A stretch of 64,000 nucleotides of DNA from Poindextera sp963706385 (lineage in GTDB: Bacteria; Pseudomonadota; Alphaproteobacteria; Caulobacterales; Caulobacteraceae), in NCBI GenBank assembly GCA_963706385.1, contig OY970153.1, positions 2,418,001 through 2,482,000 of the forward strand, given 5' to 3'. A program made the position numbers and the translations under genes. Under the pieces are notes generated by a model. That model did not search any database and had not been told where the DNA came from. It saw only the letters and a list, made by a program, of their open reading frames with translations. Position 1 is the first letter of the stretch, and each line of letters opens with the position of its first letter. This document shows positions 51,062 to 58,917 of the stretch, piece by piece.

Positions 51062-51155
51062 GGGGCTACCCAGCGCTTTGGATGTTATCGTGGCATTGAT
51101 CTATAAGGGATTTGAGCGCTACAGTCCGCTATCGGTGTTCGCGCGTGTCAGCCAA

Positions 51156-51178
51156 TCGGTGATGACCGTGTGATGACC
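51156..51178 (+). repeat. Putative integrase arm site, left copy
   Basis: 23-bp sequence containing TGATGACC twice, 11 bp apart, between attL and the integrase start codon. 19 of 23 positions match 58827-58849 near attR, in direct orientation. Arm-type sites for tyrosine integrases lie at such distances from the core; this copy could also be an operator for int. Confidence 0.5.
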
Positions 51179-51200
51179 AAACAGAGATTGGCGGCTGGTG

Positions 51201-52463
51201 ATGGCAATCAAAGAGGCGGGGCGTGTCGCGCGCCTGACGAAGCGCACGGTGGATTCCGCGCATCCCGAGGGGTTGCGGTTCACGGTCTGGGATTCGGACC
51301 TGAAGGGCTTCGGCCTGAAGGTTGAGCCGAGCGGATCGAAGACCTTCATCGTCCGATATCGCGTTGGCGGTGGCCGGAGGGGAACGCTGCGTCAGTTCAA
51401 GGTAGGTAGATACGGGAAGCTCACGCCAGAAGAAGCCCGGGACGAAGCCATAAACGTCCTCGCCCAAGTGGAGCTTGGCCATGATCCGCAGGCCGCGAAG
51501 GCGGCCGCACGGGAGACGCTAACGGTCGCCGAATTGTGCGATCTCTATCTAGCCGAAGGTGTGGCGACGAAGAAGGCCAGCACGCTCACGCTCGACAAAA
51601 TCAGGATTGCTCGGCACATCAAGCCGCTGATCGGGGTTCGGCGCATCACCGACGTGGGCTCCGCCGACATCGAACGCCTTATGAACGACGTGGCGTCGGG
51701 CCGGGTAAGGTCGGAGAGCACGCCGCACACTCGCGGCGGCCGGGGCGCGGCATCGAGGACGGTCGGCCTGCTGGGCGGCATCTTCAAGTTTGCGGTGGCC
51801 CGGAAGCTATGCGTTGAAAATCCCGCCAAAGGTGTGGCCCGGTTCAAGGATAGCAAGCGGGAGCGGTTCCTTTCGCCGAAAGAGCTAGGCACGCTGGGCG
51901 ATGCGCTGACGGTCGCTGAAACCGAGGGCGCGCACCCCTACCATGTCGCGATCATCCAACTCCTGGCGCTCACTGGAGCACGAAAGAATGAGATCGCGCG
52001 CCTTCGCTGGTCAGAGGTTGATCATGAGCGCGGGCTCCTTCAGCTCGAAGACTCAAAAACCGGGCGCAAGGCGATCCGGCTTGGTGCCGCCGCGAAGGAA
52101 CTCCTCAGCAAAATCGATCGGACCAAGAGCCCCTATGTGTTCGCTGACCCGCGCGATCCGACGCTAGCCATCCGCAATCTCGATTGGGCCTGGGTTGGTT
52201 TCCGCAAGCGCGCCGGCATGGAAGACCTGCGCATTCATGACCTGCGTCACAGCTTTGCGAGCGTCGCTCTAGCTGGCGGCTCGGGGCTACATTTGATCGG
52301 CAAACTCCTCGGCCATGCCGATGTCGCCACGACGAACCGTTACGCGCACCTTGCCGATGATCCGCTGAAGGATGCGGCCGACAGGATCGCCGGCTCTATT
52401 TCGGCCGCCATGCGAGGCGGGCTCGGTGCTGACGTTCATGAGATCAAGGGCGGTATCCGATGA
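51201..52463 (+). CDS. int: Tyrosine recombinase, P4-type integrase
   Basis: 420 residues from ATG 51201. An N-terminal arm-binding domain of the DUF4102 type (LKGFGLKVEPSGSKTFIVRY, RQFKVGRYGKLTPEEARDEA), a SAM-like core-binding domain (about 105-195), and the catalytic domain with Arg in ALTGARKNEIARLRWSEVD, the H-x-x-R of IHDLRHSFASVALAG, His in GHADVATTNRYAHL and the nucleophile Tyr in the same segment. It lies just inside attL and reads inward, as expected for the enzyme that recombined the 46-bp repeats. GTG at 51198 directly precedes the ATG. Confidence 0.95.
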   Translation: MAIKEAGRVARLTKRTVDSAHPEGLRFTVWDSDLKGFGLKVEPSGSKTFIVRYRVGGGRRGTLRQFKVGRYGKLTPEEARDEAINVLAQVELGHDPQAAKAAARETLTVAELCDLYLAEGVATKKASTLTLDKIRIARHIKPLIGVRRITDVGSADIERLMNDVASGRVRSESTPHTRGGRGAASRTVGLLGGIFKFAVARKLCVENPAKGVARFKDSKRERFLSPKELGTLGDALTVAETEGAHPYHVAIIQLLALTGARKNEIARLRWSEVDHERGLLQLEDSKTGRKAIRLGAAAKELLSKIDRTKSPYVFADPRDPTLAIRNLDWAWVGFRKRAGMEDLRIHDLRHSFASVALAGGSGLHLIGKLLGHADVATTNRYAHLADDPLKDAADRIAGSISAAMRGGLGADVHEIKGGIR

Positions 52464-53197
52464 GTGAGCGCCCGTCAATCTTCTCAATTGAAGAATTCTG
52501 GTGGTTCACAGAGCCGGGTGGTCGCCCGAGGAGTGGCGGCATGAATGTCCACGAATTTCTGGCATTCTGCATCTCGGAAGCGACTGCGGCCTTGCAGCGC
52601 AGCGAGATTACTGAATGGCCGCCAGATGGCGTAACCATCGACGACCTCCGGTCTCGCGTCGGTCAGGGCTCTGTTGAGGACGTGGCGATTATGCTCAGAG
52701 CAAGCGCCAACGTGGCGATGGTTTTGCTCAATTCCGCCACGCGCGAAGGCGAAGAAGGGCTGTTCATGCAGCGCACCTTTGGAAACGACCATGCGATGCT
52801 TGAGCGATGGAGGGATGGCTTCCGGAGTCAGGCCGACTCCGCAGGCTTGCGCCTCGTGGAGGTGGGAATGCTTTTCGCTGTGTTTCAAACGGTGCGCGGG
52901 GGCCGCGCCAGCGTGATGAGAACAGCCCGGGCCGGCCGCGCGGCACAAAAGGGCTCCGAGGCGGGGAAAATCAAGCGAGCAGAGCAGGCACGACGCACAG
53001 TTATGGAGAACTACGGCTCCGGAGTTGTGGCCATCGCGAACGGTCTTAGAAGGAAACAGCACAGCATATCCAAAAGCGCTATCGCGAGGTACGTCCGAGA
53101 AAACAGGAAAAATGAGGCCGTCAACACCGGCCACCAATTGAAGCTTCCAACCGACGACAAAGCCATTCGTGATTTTCTCAAACGGGAGGGCTTCTAA
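52460..53197 (+). CDS. Element protein of unknown function, coupled to the integrase
   Basis: 245 residues, starting in the int stop codon (ATGA overlap). Residues 1-140 are a mixed helical domain with no recognised motif (MSERPSIFSIEEFWWFTEPG, VEDVAIMLRASANVAMVLLN). Residues 150-235 are strongly basic: RTARAGRAAQKGSEAGKIKR and NGLRRKQHSISKSAIARYVR looks like a helix-turn-helix. Translational coupling suggests it acts with the integrase, for example as a directionality or regulatory factor. No family found; low-GC bias is mild. Confidence 0.6.
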   Translation: MSERPSIFSIEEFWWFTEPGGRPRSGGMNVHEFLAFCISEATAALQRSEITEWPPDGVTIDDLRSRVGQGSVEDVAIMLRASANVAMVLLNSATREGEEGLFMQRTFGNDHAMLERWRDGFRSQADSAGLRLVEVGMLFAVFQTVRGGRASVMRTARAGRAAQKGSEAGKIKRAEQARRTVMENYGSGVVAIANGLRRKQHSISKSAIARYVRENRKNEAVNTGHQLKLPTDDKAIRDFLKREGF

Positions 53198-53227
53198 CGC
53201 GATTGGAACTATTTGGACTTGACCCCC

Positions 53228-53258
53228 GGTGACGTCCGACAGGATTGGGGGTGACGTC
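53228..53258 (+). repeat. Direct repeat GGTGACGTC spaced 22 bp, in front of the alpA-like gene
   Basis: GGTGACGTC at 53228-53236 and again at 53250-53258, two helical turns apart, with GTCCGAC and GTCGGAC also forming an inverted pair. It lies about 100 bp upstream of the start at 53360 in the 162-bp gap between the integrase unit and the replication unit. It could be an operator for the AlpA-like protein or a replication-origin iteron pair. Confidence 0.4.
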
Positions 53259-53359
53259 GGACCCGGCCGGGGGTGGGCGTATTGCCTGAGGCGGCACCTA
53301 TCCGGCTTCTATGTTCGCAGCGATGCACCGGAAGGCCGGTGTGTGTTCGGAAGCGAGCA

Positions 53360-53566
53360 ATGCAAACTCAGGATCGTTACGTCAGCGACGTTGAGGCGGC
53401 TGAAATCCTTCGCCTCAGCCGGAGCTATCTGCGTCAGCTAAGACTCCGTGGCGGCGGCTGCCAATTCTCGACCTTCGGCCGGGCCGTCCGATATAGTCTC
53501 TCAGACCTCTACGCGTGGGCTGCCAGCAAGCGCGCCGCATCGACCTCGGAGCGCGGCGCGGCATGA
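53360..53566 (+). CDS. AlpA/excisionase-type helix-turn-helix protein
   Basis: 68 residues from ATG 53360. Winged-HTH of the MerR-like excisionase group: RYVSDVEAAEILRLSRSYLR, then GRAVRYSLSDLYAWAASKRA, the usual end of AlpA/HTH_17 proteins. In P4-like elements such proteins activate int or guide excision. It is the first gene of the replication unit and overlaps the primase start by four bases (ATGA). Confidence 0.75.
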   Translation: MQTQDRYVSDVEAAEILRLSRSYLRQLRLRGGGCQFSTFGRAVRYSLSDLYAWAASKRAASTSERGAA

Positions 53567-54129
53567 TCCAAAATGAAACCGCCCCCGATTTGGGATCGGA
53601 GGTGGCGGGTAGCGCTGATCCGTTGGGCACACCCGCACTCATCCGAAATTCCACGCCAAGCCAATTTGACCTCATACCTGCGGAACTGAAGGCTTACCCA
53701 CAGTTTGTGTGCTGGAAATATGGTCCAGTGCGGTCCGATGGCGCGCGCCCTAAGCCTCCATATGATCCGAAGACAGGACAATTAGCTGACGTTTCCAATC
53801 CGTCCACCTGGGGCACCTACGTCGACGCTAGAGAAGCGTTTATTGCCGGCGGTTATGATGGAATAGGATTTGTTCTGACTGAAGCTGATCCTTATGCATT
53901 CATAGATTTAGATAATAACACCAACGATCCGGCCGTTCATAAGCGTAACGTAGACGTTATCCTTGCTTTTGACAGTTACACAGAAGTAAGTCCGTCCGGC
54001 ACTGGCTTCCACATTATCGTTCTAGGCAAAGTTCCTTCTGGAAGAAAGCGGGACGGAATAGAAATTTATAGTCAACTGCGTTACATGACACTTACTGGCG
54101 CTATCTATCATGCCCCAACCCATTGTTAA
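53563..54129 (+). CDS. Primase-polymerase domain protein (N-terminal part of a split PrimPol-helicase)
   Basis: 188 residues from ATG 53563. The AEP/PrimPol-type core shows AYPQFVCWKYGPVRSDGARP, the catalytic acid strand DPYAFIDLDNNTN, SPSGTGFHIIVLGK with the conserved His, and GIEIYSQLRYMTLTGAIYHA. It ends abruptly 7 codons after the LTG strand where the helical extension should start; that extension is found in the next gene in the +1 frame. Either the pair is made by +1 slippage in a C4 run near 54112, or it is two proteins with a 20-bp overlap. AT-rich compared with the flanks. Confidence 0.8.
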   Translation: MIQNETAPDLGSEVAGSADPLGTPALIRNSTPSQFDLIPAELKAYPQFVCWKYGPVRSDGARPKPPYDPKTGQLADVSNPSTWGTYVDAREAFIAGGYDGIGFVLTEADPYAFIDLDNNTNDPAVHKRNVDVILAFDSYTEVSPSGTGFHIIVLGKVPSGRKRDGIEIYSQLRYMTLTGAIYHAPTHC

Positions 54130-55648
54130 GCGTCAAGAACTTGTTACAACACTGTGGGCAGAACTAGGCGGAGCGTCAAAACTTTGCCCGACTGCCTCAA
54201 CGGATCGACCTCAAGTCAGAACCGATGCTGAAATTGTTGAAATCGCCACTAATGCCAAAAATGGTGCAAGATTCAAAAAGCTAATCGATGGTCATTGGCA
54301 AGGTGATTATCAAAGCCAATCCGAAGCCGATCAAGCACTTGTAAATATTATCGCGTTCTACACACACAATATAGAGCAGGTCGCAAGGATATTTAGATTG
54401 TCGGCCTTGGGGCAGCGCGCCAAGGCAAAACGCTTAGACTATTTGAGACGCATGATTGAAAAAAGCTTTGATCGTATAACTCCAATTGTCTCTGACGTTT
54501 TGGCAATTAGTGAGAGCCTTCGGAACCTATCTATCCCTCAGGTCCGTACTAATGTCGTGCCGATCAAGCTATTTATGGCTGATAGGAAGCCGCTTTTCTA
54601 CATCTGGCACCATGTTTTGCAGTTAGGGAGCCTATATGCCCTCACCGCACTATGGGGAGGTGGTAAAACCGCCGTAGCCATTACTATATCTTTGCACGCC
54701 GCTCTGGGTCTAGAATTGTTCAGCCACAAGATGATGATGTCAAAGGTGCTGTTCCTATGTGGCGAAAATGCAGACGATGTTAAATTGCGAATTGTGTCTG
54801 CATGTAATCTATTTAGTATCGACCCTGCCGCGCTTGATGGTCAACTCTTCTTTACGCGGCACCCTTTCTCTATAGATGAACCTGAAGTTCTGAAAGTTTT
54901 TGTGGATGAGGCGGTGGTACATGGGCCTTACGGCCTCTGCATCGTGGATACCGGCCCCGCGCACTCAGGTGCCGACGACGAGAACGCCAATAGGGAGATG
55001 CAGGCCCTCGCTACGGCCCTCAGGAGCCTCATGGCGGCCTTGGGCGATCCGGCGACAGTGGTGCTCATGCACCCGGCGAAAGGGGCCACACGCGACTCCC
55101 TCCAGCCGCGCGGCGGGGGCGCATTCAGCGGCTCGATTGATGGCGAGCTTTGCGCCTGGAACGAAGACGGATTGATCGAGTTTTTTCATCGCCAGAAATT
55201 TCGTGGTCCGGGCTTCGACCCGATGTTCTTCCGGCTACAGCGGCTCGAATTACCGGAGATCGTCGACAACTTCGGCGAGCCGGCCGTTTCGGTGGTCGCC
55301 GTGCCAACGGATGCCAAGCCTCAGGCCAAGGCCAGGCCACCGCTTAGCGGAGCCAACCGCGTGGCCCTGGACGCCCTCCGCGCGTGCTACGGTGACGGGG
55401 CTATAGAGCCGACTGAGGCCGTGCTGGCGGGGATCATGAAGTGCGGCGGACAACCCCTGTTTCCTCCGTCTGCCGTGGTCCCTGAGGCGGCTTGGCGCGA
55501 CCGTTGCTACAAAATGGCTATCTCAGATGGCGAGCAGCCCGCCAAGGCAACGGCTTTCAGGCGCGCTCACAAATCGCTACTTGATCTCGGGTTAGTGCAG
55601 ACCTTCGACGGGCACTACTGGCTTCCAGAATGGCGTCGATATGCTTGA
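54110..55648 (+). CDS. RepA-like AAA+ DNA helicase with PrimPol helical linker
   Basis: 512 residues from ATG 54110. Residues 60-130 (SEADQALVNIIAFYTHNIEQ, DYLRRMIEKSFDRI) match the helical module that normally continues a PrimPol domain. The ATPase follows: LTALWGGGKTAVAITISL (Walker A), VLFLCGENADDVKLRIVSAC, YGLCIVDTGPAHSGADDENA (Walker B region) and TVVLMHPAKGATRDSLQPRG, which is the RepA hexameric helicase pattern. The C-terminal 110 residues look like a small DNA-binding domain. The first two thirds are AT-rich; from about 54900 the gene is GC-rich, so it is a compositional mosaic. Confidence 0.8.
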   Translation: MPQPIVKRQELVTTLWAELGGASKLCPTASTDRPQVRTDAEIVEIATNAKNGARFKKLIDGHWQGDYQSQSEADQALVNIIAFYTHNIEQVARIFRLSALGQRAKAKRLDYLRRMIEKSFDRITPIVSDVLAISESLRNLSIPQVRTNVVPIKLFMADRKPLFYIWHHVLQLGSLYALTALWGGGKTAVAITISLHAALGLELFSHKMMMSKVLFLCGENADDVKLRIVSACNLFSIDPAALDGQLFFTRHPFSIDEPEVLKVFVDEAVVHGPYGLCIVDTGPAHSGADDENANREMQALATALRSLMAALGDPATVVLMHPAKGATRDSLQPRGGGAFSGSIDGELCAWNEDGLIEFFHRQKFRGPGFDPMFFRLQRLELPEIVDNFGEPAVSVVAVPTDAKPQAKARPPLSGANRVALDALRACYGDGAIEPTEAVLAGIMKCGGQPLFPPSAVVPEAAWRDRCYKMAISDGEQPAKATAFRRAHKSLLDLGLVQTFDGHYWLPEWRRYA

Positions 55649-55710
55649 ATCAAACTGTCGCAAATATATTTTGATGCTTTCACGTAACACCACCTTTAAA
55701 TGGGTTCAAA

Positions 55711-56043
55711 ATGAAAGATAATACACTACATCGCGCCGCCACATTGCTCGTAGAAAGGTGCACGATGTTCTATGTGCTTCGGGTTTCGCGATATGACCCA
55801 TACACTGAGAAATATCGCAAGATCATAGTTCATATCGACGCTATCGGAACAGAACTTCGGCGTCTATTACGACATTTTGGACACGAACGCGCAATTGAAT
55901 TTGACGTCGAATTGCAGCGGTATGTCGACAGATTCAAATACGATATTTATGCTCTAGAAGCTTTTATTTCAAAATACCCCACAACCCGATTTGAACATGA
56001 GGTAATTGTTGAAAACAATATTCCACGAAAGCTTGAGTGCTGA
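55711..56043 (+). CDS. Element protein of unknown function
   Basis: 110 residues; an internal ATG (MFYVLRVSRYDPYTEKYRKI) gives a 92-residue form. Charged and probably helical in the second half (ELRRLLRHFGHERAIEFDVE). Very AT-rich against the chromosome. It lies 60 bp after the helicase and 4 bp before the DUF5681 gene, so it belongs to the same transcription unit. No family recognised. Confidence 0.5.
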   Translation: MKDNTLHRAATLLVERCTMFYVLRVSRYDPYTEKYRKIIVHIDAIGTELRRLLRHFGHERAIEFDVELQRYVDRFKYDIYALEAFISKYPTTRFEHEVIVENNIPRKLEC

Positions 56044-56047
56044 GGTC

Positions 56048-56491
56048 ATGAACGACACCGAAAAACTGCCCATTGCTAACCCCGTTAGCCCTGCATCTGA
56101 ATTAGGATTAGCAGAGGGCCTGCCCGTTCCCGCTGCATCTACAGCGCGGTTGCAGCGGGGGCGACCGTTCAAAGTAGGTGAGAGTGGGAATCCAAATGGT
56201 CGACGCCCTGGAAGCCGCAATCGTCTGACCACTATGGTTATCGACGCGATTTCCGCTGATTTTAATGAACACGGCGCTGACGTTATTGCTCGCGTCCGAT
56301 GTGGTGATCCGGTTACATACCTAAAGTTTATCGGTGCTCTCGTTCCAAGGGAATCGGTTCTCCAGCGTGAACACGAATTTGATATTGATTTCGACAAGAT
56401 CAGCTTGTCGGACTGGATCGATTTGCTGGACCAGCTGAAGCGGCAGGCTTCTATGCGAAATGAATTGGAATCGGCAGAGCGGGGATACTAG
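56048..56491 (+). CDS. DUF5681 domain protein
   Basis: 147 residues from ATG 56048. GRPFKVGESGNPNGRRPGSR then NRLTTMVIDAISADFNEHGA is the DUF5681 signature seen in many phage and mobile-element proteins next to terminase or portal genes and in prophage remnants. Its function is unknown; a DNA-binding or small-terminase-like role has been suggested by context elsewhere. Here it closes the plus-strand replication unit. Confidence 0.75.
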   Translation: MNDTEKLPIANPVSPASELGLAEGLPVPAASTARLQRGRPFKVGESGNPNGRRPGSRNRLTTMVIDAISADFNEHGADVIARVRCGDPVTYLKFIGALVPRESVLQREHEFDIDFDKISLSDWIDLLDQLKRQASMRNELESAERGY

Positions 56492-56618
56492 TCGGGCCGA
56501 TCATGTCGCCTATGCAATGCGGTACTGCCGTCTGAGGCTGCGCCAACGTGTTCGGTATGATGTGGTGGTGATGCGGCGCGCTAGAGAGCCGCTGAGCGCA
56601 CTTGCCCACAGTAGGCAA

Positions 56619-56852
56619 TTAGTTTCCAGCTTGTCTATCTACTTCTCGTTGGTGCTTTGCTTGCATCTTATCGGCAGACAACACAGCCTCACGAAGTAAA
56701 CATTGATCTGGGTTAGGTTCTCTAGCGCAAGCCGCTTTAAATCTATCAAATCGTTGTTCGGCAGTTTCAGGCGGCGACATTGAACTCAAAACAACCATTA
56801 TTACAAGCAAAACGATTGTTCCAAAAATTACTCCAACAATAGCATTTTTCAT
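56619..56852 (-). CDS. Small membrane protein of the element
   Basis: 77 residues: one N-terminal membrane helix (MKNAIVGVIFGTIVLLVIMV) and a polar tail with two cysteines (FKAACAREPNPDQCLL). Opposite strand to the replication genes. No known family; the cysteine pair and orientation suggest an exposed periplasmic tail. Could be cargo. Confidence 0.55.
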   Translation of the reverse strand: MKNAIVGVIFGTIVLLVIMVVLSSMSPPETAEQRFDRFKAACAREPNPDQCLLREAVLSADKMQAKHQREVDRQAGN

Positions 56853-57084
56853 AACTTATGCCTTTCGGGACTGGCGAGGATAGCAGGTTTAACTATAAGC
56901 GCTGGCCTATCTGTGGAGCGGGCGACCTCGGCGATTGACTCCGGCGGAGGCGTGACACGAAAGGTGACGACTTAGAGCGACGCCGCTTCCGATACGCGAC
57001 GGCGCGTTGGCTGACCGCGATTGTTTGAGGTTCATGGCGGGCTCCAGGTGCGCGGGAAATCGGGGCAAGCGGTGATCCTGCTGT

Positions 57085-57918
57085 TCAGTTCATCGGATAG
57101 GCAGCTAGGACCTTGTTGGCCCCATCCGTGACGAGGCCGCACTGAAAGTCGGCAAAAAGTATTGTAAAAGAATAAGTATATCTATCTGGGGAATCGAACG
57201 TGGGCTCGTCGCCTCGCCACGATCCATTTGCCAGATATGGGTCTTTGGGTTTTAGCACAATGGCAAGTTTAAGGGCTGAAAGTGCTGTTTTGGCTTGTTG
57301 TGGGGGCATAGATATTTTGCCGAGGTAGGCACCACCACCCCCGCCGAATATGCTTTCACCTTCAATTCCCTTTGGACCGGAACTGGCGGCCGGTCGCTCA
57401 AATATCACATTTGAGTGTTTTATGTGCTTATGCACTATTGTCGTCGCGCCAAATCCATTTTGACCAACATAAGAACCAGTAATGTGTTCTTGCTGAGAAA
57501 CTACAGCATATATATTTCCGCCGCCCGTAAATTGCGGTTGAGCATTCATTGCGGCCCGAGCCGTATCGAATCTAATATTATGAAATGCGTATGCATTTAC
57601 ATATATGCTTTGATCGTCGGCGTTATATTTAAATTCTTGCTGCGATTTTTCCGTGACTATGACCGTTGCCGCGCTACCGCCAGTCGCCGCGGCCTTTCGA
57701 GCTTCATACTGCGCGGTCGTTTCGAATTCGCCCTTCGGGGTCAACTTGGCGAATGGGGCCGCCGCCGCATCGAAGGTCTGCGGTTTGATGGTCGTCCCGA
57801 CGTAGCTCGCGCACGTGTCCTGCGCATGGACTGTGACCGAGCCCCCCAAAAGACCTAGCGACAACAGCGCGCCGCCACAAATGACGTTGATCGGATGTTT
57901 CAACTTCGGCCCTCCCAT
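57085..57918 (-). CDS. Secreted protein of unknown function, element cargo
   Basis: 277 residues. Signal peptide MGGPKLKHPINVICGGALLS with cleavage about 32 (VHAQ), mature part beginning DTCASYVGTTIK. It contains a segment resembling extracellular beta proteins (FTGGGNIYAVVSQQEHITGS, IEGESIFGGGGGAYLGKI) and a C-terminal strand FADFQCGLVTDGANK. AT-rich in the middle, so it is likely recent cargo. It is divergent from the XRE gene with a 117-bp control region between them. Confidence 0.6.
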   Translation of the reverse strand: MGGPKLKHPINVICGGALLSLGLLGGSVTVHAQDTCASYVGTTIKPQTFDAAAAPFAKLTPKGEFETTAQYEARKAAATGGSAATVIVTEKSQQEFKYNADDQSIYVNAYAFHNIRFDTARAAMNAQPQFTGGGNIYAVVSQQEHITGSYVGQNGFGATTIVHKHIKHSNVIFERPAASSGPKGIEGESIFGGGGGAYLGKISMPPQQAKTALSALKLAIVLKPKDPYLANGSWRGDEPTFDSPDRYTYSFTILFADFQCGLVTDGANKVLAAYPMN

Positions 57919-58035
57919 CGGGCCACCGCTGGAGTTGTAGCCCGCACGCGGCAGTCACATAGGCAGATACGGAAAAAATGCCTATGGATATTTTCCATAT
58001 AGCTGGACCGCCAGACCTAGAAGGCTGGCGATTCA

Positions 58036-58293
58036 ATGCCCAAGTCGGTGTTTTCCGGCGAACATGTTCATGTCGTGGAGGCGCTGATCGCCGCACGGAG
58101 GAAAGCTGGACTCACTCAGGCCGAAGTCGCGCGCAGGATCGGGAAGGACCAGACATTCATTTCGCTGATCGAGCGCTCGCAGCGGCGTGTGGACGTGCTG
58201 GAATTCTACGCCTTGGCCAGGGCGATGGGGGCCGATCCCGTTGAGCTGTACGCTCAGGTGGTGGGGCAGTTGCCGCATTCGATCGTCATTTGA
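58036..58293 (+). CDS. XRE-family helix-turn-helix regulator
   Basis: 85 residues. Complete Cro/CI-like HTH (about 14-70): LIAARRKAGLTQAEVARRIG, KDQTFISLIERSQRRVDVLE. Such small repressors often control their own operon and neighbouring cargo or lysogeny genes. Divergent from the secreted protein; its binding site is presumably in the 117-bp gap. The region downstream to attR is empty. Confidence 0.8.
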   Translation: MPKSVFSGEHVHVVEALIAARRKAGLTQAEVARRIGKDQTFISLIERSQRRVDVLEFYALARAMGADPVELYAQVVGQLPHSIVI

Positions 58294-58826
58294 TCGCTTG
58301 GTCCGCTGGGGAGTCCGTAGGCGGGCGTTCTGGGGTTTGGCTATGTGGCAGCGCGCAGACCCGGCGATCGACGCCAGCGGCGGCCCCTGAGCCAAGGCGG
58401 GGGTTCGATGGATGGCGGTGAGCAGCTGCACCGCTAATGGTCATGCCCGGCTTGTGATCTGCCCACAGGTTTTGTGAGGTAAGCCCGACGATGGCGAGCC
58501 TGAGATCAGGGTTAGAACTGAAGGGGTTTGGACCAAAGGCCGCTACAGCGTCGGGTCGCTCGGTGGACCGCAACAAGTCGGGGCGGCTCGGTAGGAGCCG
58601 TACCCCCTTGGTTGTTGCGTTGTCAAGCCATCCCCCAGCTAGACCGGGGCGGAACAAGGCGCAACATTGTTGCGGTGTGTTGTGATGTTGCGATGTTCCG
58701 GTGAGGCTACCCCTCATCAAAACCTGTGGGGATGCCGTTTGCGGCTAGGTTATCGGGTATGGGCGGAATTCACTCTCCGCTCAAATGGCCGGTTTCGGAA
58801 AAAAGTGCACCCCGCGAAACCGGGCT

Positions 58827-58849
58827 TCGGTGATGACCATGTGGTGATT
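58827..58849 (+). repeat. Putative integrase arm site, right copy
   Basis: TCGGTGATGACC followed by ATGTGGTGATT; 19 of 23 positions match 51156-51178 in the same orientation. It lies 68 bp inside attR, against about 94 bp inside attL for the other copy. Confidence 0.5.
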
Positions 58850-58883
58850 CAGTGCTCTTTGCCGCCCCGCATGAGTCGATAAT

Positions 58884-58902
58884 ATCGTTGTAAAACAACG
58901 AT
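58884..58902. repeat. Perfect inverted repeat 15 bp inside attR
   Basis: ATCGTTGT, three bases, ACAACGAT. Two perfect 8-bp arms. Possible protein-binding site for integrase/Xis/XRE or a small transcription barrier. No T-tract follows. Confidence 0.45.
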
Positions 58903-58917
58903 TAATGCTCATCCGGG

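Larger units (their letters stand above)
58294..58917. other. Gene-free right end of the element
   Basis: 624 bp between the XRE gene and attR. No convincing coding sequence. It contains the right arm-type repeat (58827-58849) and a perfect inverted repeat (58884-58902). Likely an integration/excision control region. Confidence 0.5.

Noticed and set aside
58491..58685. 64-codon plus-strand frame near attR
   Set aside because: No ribosome site, Arg/Ser/Gly-rich random-like composition, no conserved pattern.
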